A DNA stretch of 64,000 bases, taken from the NCBI RefSeq assembly GCF_013377885.1, contig NZ_JABKAU010000012.1, positions 54,395 to 118,394 of the forward strand, given 5' to 3'. The translations under genes and the position numbers were made by a program. Under the pieces are notes generated by a model. It searched no databases, was not told the origin of the DNA, and saw nothing but the letters and a program-made list of their open reading frames with translations. Positions 1 to 7,617 of the stretch are shown here, piece by piece. The stretch is from Hymenobacter lapidiphilus. GTDB lineage: Bacteria; Bacteroidota; Bacteroidia; Cytophagales; Hymenobacteraceae. The first letter of the stretch is position 1; each line of letters starts with the position of its first letter.

Positions 1-86
1 GGATATATAGCCCCGTTGGCATACTATTTAATCTGGTTGCTATACTATTCGAAGCCCAGATACATAGGCCATTACATCTATGCAGG

Positions 87-140
87 AGGGCCGGCGGTAA
101 GCAACAACCCAGTTTGGGTATGCTACTTGCCGCCGGCCCT
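87..140. terminator. Hairpin downstream of the HMA gene
   Basis: Inverted repeat with 15-nt arms at 87-101 and 126-140 (core GGGCCGGCGG) and a 24-nt loop; one position pairs only as a G-T wobble. It lies beyond the 3' end of the minus-strand metal-related genes and could terminate them or a gene off the left edge. There is no clear T-run on either side, so it may simply be an intergenic palindromic repeat. The rest of 1-220 shows no convincing gene. Confidence 0.45.
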
Positions 141-220
141 TCTGTACTATCGGCCCTGAGCCATAAGCTGCCACATGGCGGCAATGCTCAGCCAATTACC
201 AACTGGCTTGGCCAGGTGAT

Positions 221-589
221 TTAGTGAACGTCGTTGGTTTTCTTGCAGCACTCCGGCAGGCGCTCATAGGCCTTATCATCAGCCAGCTGACCGTTGGCAT
301 CGTAGCCGGTTTTCTGCACGGCCGAGGTAAGCGCGGCGGCGTTGGTTTTATCAGGACGGAAAGTGACGGTCAGCATCTGGCTGGGCACGTCGAGCGTGGC
401 CTGCTGGACGCCTTTTTCGTAGGCCATGGCCTTTTCAAGGCGGGCTTTGCACATGTCGCACACGGCCGAAGTTTTGAGCTGCAGTGTTGCGGTGGCCGGA
501 CCTTTGGCCTTGCTCTTGGTGGTTTGGGCAAAAGCGCCGCTCGAAATCAAGAGCAGGCACGACAGCAGGAAAGAAGGGAAGAATTTCAT
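221..589 (-). CDS. Secreted heavy-metal-associated (HMA) domain protein
   Basis: 122 residues. A signal peptide (about residues 1-21, ending GAFA-Q) is followed by one HMA-like domain holding a Cys-Asp-Met-Cys metal-binding motif at residues 44-47, the spacing used by CopZ/MerP-type copper and mercury chaperones. The tail has a second thiol pair (Glu-Cys-Cys-Lys-Lys). The predicted role is binding a soft metal such as Cu(I) in the periplasm. It lies 70 bp downstream of a TonB-dependent receptor and a HYC_CC_PP-type protein on the same strand, which supports a metal-handling unit. The domain call follows from the motif and length; the metal is inferred. Confidence 0.82.
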   Translation of the reverse strand: MKFFPSFLLSCLLLISSGAFAQTTKSKAKGPATATLQLKTSAVCDMCKARLEKAMAYEKGVQQATLDVPSQMLTVTFRPDKTNAAALTSAVQKTGYDANGQLADDKAYERLPECCKKTNDVH

Positions 590-659
590 AGTAGCAAAAC
601 AGTTTTACAAGTGAGAAAAGTGCGTTTTCAGATTAAAAAAGGCTGCTAGCCTGGAGCAG

Positions 660-2912
660 CTAGGGTAGCGTGAAGCGCATGCCCAGATAGCTCATGCGCC
701 CGTACACGGGGCCCCATACCATGGCCGCATCGAAAGTCGGGCCAAAAGGCGCGGCGGCTCCCTGAATAGGGTTGCGCTGGCGGTAATTGGTCAGGTTCTC
801 GACGCCGGCATATACTTCCCAACGCTTGAAAGCGCGCGTGATTTGCGTGTTTAGCAGGGCGTAGCGGGGGCTGAAAACCGGGCCCTCCGGCTCGGCGGTA
901 CCGGGCTCGGAGGCCAGCGGGCGTTGGCCGTAGCCCTGCACCGTCAGGTCGGCACGCCACTTGTCGAAGGCCGTGGCGTAGGCCAGGTTGAGGAACAGGC
1001 GGTGGCGGGGTACCAGCACCCGCGGCAGCAGCTGGCCATTGTAATCGGTCTGCACATCGAGGTACTTGTAGGCCGCTTTGGCCTCCAGGCCCTTCACGGG
1101 TTCCACCTGCACTTCGGCCAAAAAGCTGCGCGAGTAGCTGCGCCCGCCCGGTGCCAGGTTGCCAATCAGCAGCCGGTCGGGGGCGGTGTAGGAGTCAACC
1201 ACCACTTGGTTCTGAAACTCGGTGTGGTAGTAATCGGCCACCAGCGTGCCCTGCCGGCCGAAGGCGTTGAAGTACTGAGTGGCCGAGCCGCCCACGCTCC
1301 AGGCCTTTTCGGGCTGCAGATCGGGGCTGATAACGAACTCGCGAGAGCTAACGAACATGCCCGAATTCTCGGCCAGTGGGTTGGCCACCCGCAGGCCCTT
1401 GCCGGCCGCAAAGCGGAGCACCGTATTCTTGGCCGGGTCGTACTTCACGTTCAGGCGGGGCGTAAGCAGCCAGCCGTACAGGTTGTGCCGGTCGAGGCGC
1501 AGGCCCCCGACCACCGTCAGGTTGCTGGCATTCTGGTAGGTGTACTCGCCAAACGCGCCCGGCACCTGCTCGCGGCGGTTGCGCGCCAGCAGTGCCGTGC
1601 TGGTTGTGCTCGGGTTGTAGGTTTCGCGGTAGTCATCGTACTGGAAGCTCAGGCCGGTGCGGTAGGTGTGGGCCGTGGTACCGATGATGCTCTGAAACAG
1701 CAGCGTAGCCAGGCCCGTGCGCTGGCTGCCGTCGTAGTCGCGGCGGCCATAACGGGAGGTGAAATCGTGGTCGGTGCCGCTCAGCAGCAGCCCCAGGCTC
1801 TGGTAGGGGCGGCCGGCCCAGGCGTAGCTGGCTTTGGCGTAGCCGGTGTAGCGGTTGGTTTCCTGCGTGATGCCGTAGTAGGGGCCGGGCGTGTTTTCGC
1901 GGAAGCCCAGCTGCCCGCCCTGGCGGGTTTCGCGAAGCGCCCCCAGACCGGCCTCCAGCACCACGCCGTCGCCCGAGTTATACTTCCACTTATTGAACGC
2001 GTTGAACTGGGTGGCCCGGGGCAAATCCAAAAAGCCGTCGTCGTTGCGGTCGATGCGGCCGCCCATATGGTCGGTGTGCAGCAGCAGGGCCGTACTAAGC
2101 TTGGGCGTGAGCCGGTGGGCCAAGTTCAGGTTCAGGTCGAATTTGCCCATGTCGTTAACGTAGGCGTTGAAGTGCAGGCGGTCGGTTTTAGCGGGGTCCT
2201 TGAGGTGAATGTTCACCTGGCCGGCAATGCTTTCGTAGCCGTTTACCACCGAGCCCATGCCCTTGATAATGTCGATGCCTTCAATCCAGGGGCCGGCAAG
2301 GTAGCCCAGGCGGTAGGGCGTGGCCAGCCCGCGTAGGGCCGGCAGGTTTTCCAGCGTCAGCAGCGTGTAGGCTCCATCGAGGCCCAGCAACTGAATCTGC
2401 TTGGCGCCCGAGGCCGCGTCGGTGGTCGATACTTCGACCGAGGCATTGGTTTCGAAGCTCTCGGCCAAGTTGCAGCAGGCCGATTTGGTGAGGTCGCGAC
2501 TGGTGATGACCTGGGTGTTGGTAGGCGTGAGGCCCGAGTAAGCGAGGGCGCGGGCTTCTACCTTCACCTCGCCTAGCTCGGCAGAGCGGCGCAGCGGCAC
2601 GCGCAGGTAGCGTGTGCCCTCGGCCCGCACGGTATCGGCCAGGTAACCCAGAAAGTTGATGATGAGCCGGTTGTCGGTGCCAGCGGGGCGCACCAGCGAG
2701 AAGGCGCCCTGGGCGTCGGTGGTGGCGGCCCCGGCGGGGTTGCTCAGCCAGCGGACGACTGCGCCGGGCACGGGCGAGTTGTTGGTGGCGTCGAGCACCT
2801 GCCCACGTACTGGGGCCACAGAAGGGTCGGGCGTTTGGGCCTGCGCGGCAGTGGCGGCCAGCACGAGGCCGGCTACCGCCAGCGCCCGGCTGTACCGGAT
2901 AGAGGAATGCAT
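660..2912 (-). CDS. TonB-dependent receptor, probable copper/heavy-metal type
   Basis: 750 residues from the ATG at 2912, which directly begins a signal peptide ending TAAQAQ; an in-frame ATG at 2948 would add 12 unlikely residues. Order: signal peptide, carboxypeptidase-regulatory-like beta domain (about residues 30-105), plug, then a 22-strand-type barrel ending in an aromatic-containing C-terminus (RFTLP). The plug carries KSACCNLAESFETN, with adjacent cysteines, and a GSVVNGYESIAGQVN segment typical of the Bacteroidota receptors found beside HMA-domain proteins. It should import or sense a metal complex across the outer membrane using TonB energy. It lies between the HMA gene and the HYC_CC_PP-type gene. 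Substrate is inferred from context. Confidence 0.88.
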   Translation of the reverse strand: MHSSIRYSRALAVAGLVLAATAAQAQTPDPSVAPVRGQVLDATNNSPVPGAVVRWLSNPAGAATTDAQGAFSLVRPAGTDNRLIINFLGYLADTVRAEGTRYLRVPLRRSAELGEVKVEARALAYSGLTPTNTQVITSRDLTKSACCNLAESFETNASVEVSTTDAASGAKQIQLLGLDGAYTLLTLENLPALRGLATPYRLGYLAGPWIEGIDIIKGMGSVVNGYESIAGQVNIHLKDPAKTDRLHFNAYVNDMGKFDLNLNLAHRLTPKLSTALLLHTDHMGGRIDRNDDGFLDLPRATQFNAFNKWKYNSGDGVVLEAGLGALRETRQGGQLGFRENTPGPYYGITQETNRYTGYAKASYAWAGRPYQSLGLLLSGTDHDFTSRYGRRDYDGSQRTGLATLLFQSIIGTTAHTYRTGLSFQYDDYRETYNPSTTSTALLARNRREQVPGAFGEYTYQNASNLTVVGGLRLDRHNLYGWLLTPRLNVKYDPAKNTVLRFAAGKGLRVANPLAENSGMFVSSREFVISPDLQPEKAWSVGGSATQYFNAFGRQGTLVADYYHTEFQNQVVVDSYTAPDRLLIGNLAPGGRSYSRSFLAEVQVEPVKGLEAKAAYKYLDVQTDYNGQLLPRVLVPRHRLFLNLAYATAFDKWRADLTVQGYGQRPLASEPGTAEPEGPVFSPRYALLNTQITRAFKRWEVYAGVENLTNYRQRNPIQGAAAPFGPTFDAAMVWGPVYGRMSYLGMRFTLP

Positions 2913-3005
2913 AAGAAGCAGATGTTTAGCGTTTTCCGAGGTAAGCACCGGCCCAATCGGGCCCGGCGAAGCGGGCTGCCCAAACGGCAGCCTCCGGAAA
3001 AAACG

Positions 3006-3446
3006 CTAAACGACCAGCTCGCCCACCCGCGTGAGCAGCGCCCGCCCGCCCAGCGGCGGCGACGAATCGGCCGCGTACCAGCGCGGGGCCGGCTGATGCA
3101 GGCTGGCAGCCTTAAAGGCCGGGAACGGGGCAGCGGGCCAAGCCGGCAGCAAAGCCGGCACCGATACTTTCGCCCAGTTCAACTGAGCCGAAGCGGCATC
3201 GAGCTTGTGAAAATCAGCCCCAAACTCGCAGCACGACTTCAACAGGTGGCCTGCTTCGGCCTCGTGGGGCTCAGCGGCTACTTGAACTGGCGCACAGCCG
3301 TGGCTGGCCGGCTGGAAAATAACGTCGGTGCTGCTTTGGCCGCTTTGCAGGCACAGATGCTGCTGCACCGCCAGGCCCACCGAGGAGGTGAGCACCAGCA
3401 GGGCCAGCCAGACACTGAAGAGCCGATGGAGCAGTGGACGTTTCAT
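3006..3446 (-). CDS. HYC_CC_PP family-like small exported protein
   Basis: 146 residues from the ATG at 3446 (MKRPLLHRLFS), giving an N-terminal hydrophobic segment at about residues 5-25. The sequence shows, in order, a His-Leu-Cys motif just after the hydrophobic segment, a Cys-Cys pair (KSCCEFGADFHK) and a Ser-Pro-Pro motif near the C-terminus. This is the arrangement behind the family name HYC_CC_PP, a Bacteroidota family often encoded beside metal-related TonB receptors. The biochemical function is unknown; thiol and His residues suggest metal or redox binding. It is the first gene of the minus-strand set, 93 bp before the receptor. The family assignment is from motif order only. Confidence 0.7.
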   Translation of the reverse strand: MKRPLLHRLFSVWLALLVLTSSVGLAVQQHLCLQSGQSSTDVIFQPASHGCAPVQVAAEPHEAEAGHLLKSCCEFGADFHKLDAASAQLNWAKVSVPALLPAWPAAPFPAFKAASLHQPAPRWYAADSSPPLGGRALLTRVGELVV

Positions 3447-3458
3447 AAGCAGCAGCCA

Positions 3459-3466
3459 CAAAGATA
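3459..3466 (-). promoter_or_regulatory. -7 box for the metal-handling operon
   Basis: On the minus strand this reads TATCTTTG, a perfect match to the Bacteroidota -7 consensus TAnnTTTG, placed 12 bp upstream of the ATG at 3446. No clear TTG/TTTG -33 element is visible, so strength is uncertain. It predicts a very short 5' leader. Confidence 0.5.
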
Positions 3467-3572
3467 CGGAATACCACGCGGGGGCTGCGTGCGGAATTGC
3501 GAGGGGCGTGTTCAGTATTAGGGGTTTTAGAAAGCTGTGCCCCAAGAAAAACCGGTTTGCGGCCCCAGGCAG

Positions 3573-3602
3573 TTGGCGTTGCCCGTTGGATGCGTACTTT
3601 TG
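3573..3602 (+). promoter_or_regulatory. Promoter of the dcw cluster
   Basis: TTG at 3573-3575, a 19-bp spacer, and TACTTTTG at 3595-3602 match the Bacteroidota primary sigma-factor consensus. Transcription would start near 3608. That lies inside any N-terminally extended version of rsmH, so it supports the GTG at 3642 as the real start codon. Confidence 0.65.
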
Positions 3603-3641
3603 ATTTTCGCCGATTTCAACGCGGAACCCGAATTACCTGCC

Positions 3642-4571
3642 GTGAACGACTACGCCAACGATACCGCCTACCACCGCCCGGTGATGCTGCGCGAGTGCCT
3701 CGAAGCCCTCGATTTGCAGCCCGGAGGCCGCTATGTGGATGTGACCTTCGGCGGCGGCGGCCACTCGGCCCGCATGCTGGAGCGCCTGCAAAGCCCCGGC
3801 CACCTCTACAGCTTCGACCAGGACGCCGACGCCGAGGCCGAAGCCGCCCAGCTTGCTCGCCCCGAGTTTACGTTCATCCGCGCCAACTTCCGCCACCTGT
3901 TTCAGGAGCTCGACCAGCGCGGCGTGCTGCCCGTCGATGGCCTGCTGGCCGATCTGGGGGTGTCGTCGCACCAGTTCGATACGCCGGAGCGCGGCTTCAG
4001 CACTCGTTTCGACGGGCCGCTGGACATGCGCATGGACCCTGACGGCCCCGACGCCTCGGCCGCCGACCTCATCAACGAGTACTCGGAGGCAGAGCTGCAC
4101 CGAATTTTTGGCATGTACGGCGAGGTAACCAATGCCCGCACGCTGGCCGCCACCGTGGTTTCGGCGCGGCGCGGGCAGTCCATCACCACCATTGCGGCCC
4201 TCAAGAAAGCCATTGCGCCCTGCACGCCGCGGGGCAAGGAAAATAAGTACCTGGCCCAGGTTTTCCAGGCCCTGCGCATCGAGGCCAACGACGAAATGGC
4301 CGCCTTGCGCGAGATGCTGGAGCAAACCGTCCGGGTACTGCGCCCCGGCGGCCGGCTGGTGGTTATGAGCTACCACTCGCTCGAAGACCGACTGGTGAAG
4401 AATTTCCTGGCGAAAGGTAAATTCTTCGGCGAGGCCGATAAAGACCTATTCGGCCGCACCGATTTGCCCTTTGAGGTCGTTACCCGCAAGCCCATCGAGG
4501 CCACGGCCGATGAGGTTGCCCTCAACAGCCGCGCAAGAAGTGCGAAGCTGCGCATCGCAATCAAAAAGTAA
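3642..4571 (+). CDS. rsmH: 16S rRNA (cytosine-1402-N4)-methyltransferase RsmH
   Basis: 309 residues from a GTG start. An upstream in-frame ATG at 3537 exists but lies before the predicted promoter. AYHRPVMLRECLEAL begins the family domain, DVTFGGGGHS is the S-adenosylmethionine-binding loop, and LADLGVSSHQFD and SYHSLEDRLVK are RsmH hallmarks. It methylates N4 of C1402 in the ribosomal P site. It is the first gene of the dcw cluster here, followed after 4 bp by ftsL. The MraZ regulator that usually precedes it is absent; the upstream neighbour is divergent and unrelated. Confidence 0.95.
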   Translation: MNDYANDTAYHRPVMLRECLEALDLQPGGRYVDVTFGGGGHSARMLERLQSPGHLYSFDQDADAEAEAAQLARPEFTFIRANFRHLFQELDQRGVLPVDGLLADLGVSSHQFDTPERGFSTRFDGPLDMRMDPDGPDASAADLINEYSEAELHRIFGMYGEVTNARTLAATVVSARRGQSITTIAALKKAIAPCTPRGKENKYLAQVFQALRIEANDEMAALREMLEQTVRVLRPGGRLVVMSYHSLEDRLVKNFLAKGKFFGEADKDLFGRTDLPFEVVTRKPIEATADEVALNSRARSAKLRIAIKK

Positions 4572-4575
4572 AAAG

Positions 4576-5316
4576 ATGTCCTCCAATACCGTTCGTCCTG
4601 CCAGCAACCCGCCCCGCGCCAACGTGCCCCGCGCCGTGGAGCCGGCACCGGTGCGCCCGCCGGAAGTGGCCGAACCAGAGCCGGAAGCCGCCCCCGAGCC
4701 GGCCCCCCGGCCAGTGCGGGCGGCCCGGCCGGCGGCCCCGAAGCGCAGCACCTGGAGCGTGTTTACGCTGCTGGAGCGGGCTACGCCCATGGACGGGCTG
4801 TTTCGGGAGGGTCTGCCGGTGCGGCTGCTGCCGCATTTGCTGTTCATCATGTTTCTGGTGCTGCTCTACATCGGCAACACGCACTATGCCACCCGCATGA
4901 ACCGCAGCATTCAGAAGATGAAGACTGAAACTGAAGACCTGCGGGCCGATTATACCACGCTTAAGTCTGACTACATGGAGGCCAGCAAGCAAAGCGAAGT
5001 GGCCCGGCGCGTGGCTGCCTACGGGCTGGCCGAAAGCTCCTCGCCGCCTTTTCGTATTGCCGTGCCCGCCGGTGGCCTCGATGAGGCCAAGCTGGACATG
5101 ATGCCTGGACTCACGGCCGACTCGGTGGCCGCCATGACAGCCCGCGCCCGCGTCGACTCGCTGCGCCGGGTGGTGGGCCCCGCCCTGGGCAGCGATTCGG
5201 TGGTGGAAGTAGGCGCGCCGCCCGTTCCTATTGGTACCGACCTCAACGGCGAGCCGGCTCCGGCCGCCGCTTCATCTAACCGAGCTGCAACCCGTCGCGA
5301 TGAAAGGAAACGTTAA
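4576..5316 (+). CDS. ftsL: FtsL-like cell division protein
   Basis: 246 residues from the ATG at 4576, 4 bp after rsmH. A Pro/Ala/Glu-rich cytoplasmic N-terminus (about residues 1-60) precedes a single transmembrane helix (LLPHLLFIMFLVLLYIG, about residues 90-107), a coiled-coil-prone segment (MNRSIQKMKTETEDLRADY) and a variable periplasmic tail. This matches the Bacteroidota FtsL-like type II membrane proteins, which partner DivIC/FtsB and FtsQ and activate FtsW-FtsI in septal synthesis. The 3' end overlaps the next gene by 17 bp, implying translational coupling. The assignment rests on topology and position between rsmH and the penicillin-binding protein. Confidence 0.82.
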   Translation: MSSNTVRPASNPPRANVPRAVEPAPVRPPEVAEPEPEAAPEPAPRPVRAARPAAPKRSTWSVFTLLERATPMDGLFREGLPVRLLPHLLFIMFLVLLYIGNTHYATRMNRSIQKMKTETEDLRADYTTLKSDYMEASKQSEVARRVAAYGLAESSSPPFRIAVPAGGLDEAKLDMMPGLTADSVAAMTARARVDSLRRVVGPALGSDSVVEVGAPPVPIGTDLNGEPAPAAASSNRAATRRDERKR

Positions 5317-7456
5317 AAAAAGCATTGTTACCCGCGTACGGCTGGCCTTCCTGGGGGTCTGTCTGTTTTCGGCGGCCATTGTGTGGCGCATCACCCACGT
5401 GCAGTTTACCGAAGGTGCCAAATGGAGCGCCCTGGAGCAGGAACGGCGGGTGATTTACCAGCCGGTATTTGCCACCCGCGGCAATATTTACTCTGATAAT
5501 GAGAGTATTATGGCTACCTCGCTGCCCTTTTACCGGGTGGCCTGGGACCCTAGTGTGGTGAATGATGCGCTGTTCAACCAGAAGGTAGATTCGCTGGCCG
5601 GGCTGCTGGCGGGCTTTTTTGGCGACCGAAGCAAGCAGGAGTACTACCGCAAGCTCAAGAACGCCCACGACCCCAAGAAGGGCGTGCGCTATATTCGCCT
5701 CAACTCGCGGCAAATCAATTATCAGGAGAAAAAGGAGCTGGCTTCGTGGCCCATTTTCCGGGAGGGAAAAAACCGGGGCGGGGTCATTTTTGAGAAGATT
5801 GACAAGCGCTTCCGGCCTTTTGGTGGGCTGGCTCAGCGCACGATTGGCTTCCTGAACGAGGACAAGAACGGGGCGGGCCTGGAGTTCACCTTCAACCGCC
5901 ACCTGGCCGGCCGCGACGGCGAGGCCCTGTTCGAGCGCCTGCCCGGTGGCAACAAGCCCATTTACGATGGTACCGAGGTAAAGCCCCAACCAGGCTACGA
6001 CGTGAAGACGACGCTCGATATCAACCTCCAGGACATGGCCGAAAGTGCCCTCTACAAGTCGCTGGTGCAGAATAACGCTCAGTACGGCACCGTCATTCTG
6101 ATGGAAGTGGCCACCGGCCATATTAAAGCCGTAGCCAACCTGGGCCGGGTGGCCGACGGCGTGTACCGCGAAAATTACAACTACGCCATTGCCGATCAGG
6201 GCCGCACCGAGCCGGGCTCGACCTTCAAGCTGGCCTCGATGATGGCCGTATTTGAGGAAAACCCCGAATTGCAGCTAACCGACACGATTAACACCGGCCG
6301 CTCGGGGGCTATGCGCATCGGCGGGGCCGTGAAAACCGACTCGCACCCGTATGGTCGGATTTCCATCCAGCAGGTATTCGAGAAATCGTCGAACATCGGT
6401 GTGGCGCTGCTGACTGACCGCACCTTCAATAAGAACCCTGAGAAGTACACCGACCACCTGAAAAGCTTCGGGCTCGATAAGCCGCTGGGCTTCCAGATGG
6501 CCGGCGAGGCACGGCCTTATATTAAAGATCCAAACGACCGCAGCTGGAGCCGGACCTCGTTGAGTACCATGAGCATCGGCTATGAGCTGAAACTGGCCCC
6601 GCTCCAGACGCTGGCCTTTTACAACGCCGTGGCCAACGGCGGGGTGAAGGTGCAGCCGATGATTGTAAGCGAAATCAAGCAGGCCGACAAGGTGATTGAG
6701 CGGTTTGAGACGGTGGTGCTTAACCCCAAAATATGTTCCGAGGAAACCCTGCAGAAGGTACGCACCATGATGGAAGGCGTGGTGGAGCACGGCACGGCCC
6801 GCGGTATCCGCACCAGCGACTACCTGATTGCGGGTAAAACCGGCACGGCCTGGAAGTTCAAGAACGGCGCGTACACCCGCACCTATTCCACCAGCTTCTG
6901 CGGCTACTTCCCGGCCGACAAGCCCAAGTACAGCTGTATTGTAGTGGTCGATTCGCCCAAGAACGGCCGTATTTATGGCGGCGATGTGGCCGCACCCGTG
7001 TTTCGCGAGCTGGCCGATAAGGCCATGGCCCGCGACGCGGCTTCGGAGCGGCCGCTACTGGCCCGCGCCCCGGTGCGCCGCTCGCCGGTGCCGTTGGTGA
7101 AGGCCGGCCTGCAGGACGAGCTGACGATGATGTTCAGCCAGCTGGGGGTGCGCCACCAGGCCACGGCCCCCACCGAAGACTGGGTGCGCACCGCCCGCCC
7201 CGACTCGCAGGCCGCCGACGTGCAACTGCTGCCGCTGCCACTGCGCCCCGGCCGCGTGCCCAACGTAGAGGGCCTGACGCTGCGTGATGCGCTGTTTCTG
7301 CTCGAAAACCGCGGCCTGCGGGTGCGTACCAGCGGCTCGGGCCGCGTAACCAGCCAGTCGGTAGCGGCCGGTACGCCCGCCAAGCGTGGCACCACTGTGC
7401 AGCTTACTTTGGAGCCGATTGGCATGCAGCCCCGGCCGCTGGCAGTGATGCAGTAG
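5300..7456 (+). CDS. ftsI: Septal penicillin-binding protein (FtsI/PBP3 class) with PASTA domain
   Basis: 718 residues. An N-terminal membrane anchor (about residues 10-30) is followed by a dimerisation domain, then the transpeptidase domain with all three motifs: STFK (catalytic Ser near residue 307), SSN (near 363) and KTG (near 513). The C-terminus has a PASTA-like domain (VPNVEGLTLRDALFLLENRG). It cross-links peptidoglycan at the septum with the FtsW glycosyltransferase encoded downstream. The ATG at 5300 lies within the last codons of ftsL and starts with a basic segment before the anchor, so it is preferred over the earlier in-frame ATG at 5231. Confidence 0.95.
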   Translation: MKGNVKKSIVTRVRLAFLGVCLFSAAIVWRITHVQFTEGAKWSALEQERRVIYQPVFATRGNIYSDNESIMATSLPFYRVAWDPSVVNDALFNQKVDSLAGLLAGFFGDRSKQEYYRKLKNAHDPKKGVRYIRLNSRQINYQEKKELASWPIFREGKNRGGVIFEKIDKRFRPFGGLAQRTIGFLNEDKNGAGLEFTFNRHLAGRDGEALFERLPGGNKPIYDGTEVKPQPGYDVKTTLDINLQDMAESALYKSLVQNNAQYGTVILMEVATGHIKAVANLGRVADGVYRENYNYAIADQGRTEPGSTFKLASMMAVFEENPELQLTDTINTGRSGAMRIGGAVKTDSHPYGRISIQQVFEKSSNIGVALLTDRTFNKNPEKYTDHLKSFGLDKPLGFQMAGEARPYIKDPNDRSWSRTSLSTMSIGYELKLAPLQTLAFYNAVANGGVKVQPMIVSEIKQADKVIERFETVVLNPKICSEETLQKVRTMMEGVVEHGTARGIRTSDYLIAGKTGTAWKFKNGAYTRTYSTSFCGYFPADKPKYSCIVVVDSPKNGRIYGGDVAAPVFRELADKAMARDAASERPLLARAPVRRSPVPLVKAGLQDELTMMFSQLGVRHQATAPTEDWVRTARPDSQAADVQLLPLPLRPGRVPNVEGLTLRDALFLLENRGLRVRTSGSGRVTSQSVAAGTPAKRGTTVQLTLEPIGMQPRPLAVMQ

Positions 7457-7476
7457 GAAGCACGTAGCGGAGGAGG

Positions 7477-7596
7477 AACGTCATTCAGAGCGGAGCGAAG
7501 AATCTCGCGTGCTGACGTAACCGTGCCCATTAAATACAAGTGTTCACTCCTGCAATGTCAACACGCGAGATTCTTCGCTCCGCTCTGAATGACGTT
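7477..7596. repeat. Palindromic repeat with 35-bp perfect arms, ftsI-murE junction
   Basis: Arms 7477-7511 and 7562-7596 are exact inverted copies (35 bp, beginning AACGTCATTCAGAGCGGAGC) separated by 50 bp. The right arm ends 21 bp before the murE start codon. It resembles the GTCATGCTGAGC palindrome family found elsewhere in this window but has a diverged tip (GTCATTCAGAGC). RNA from it would form a very stable stem between the two genes. Confidence 0.9.
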
Positions 7597-7617
7597 CTTT
7601 CATCATCATTCTAAATC

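Noticed and set aside
924..2336. Long plus-strand open frame antisense to the metal TonB receptor
   Set aside because: Low-complexity Val/Ala/Gly/His-rich translation with no domain pattern; it is the mirror of a well-supported receptor gene in GC-rich DNA.
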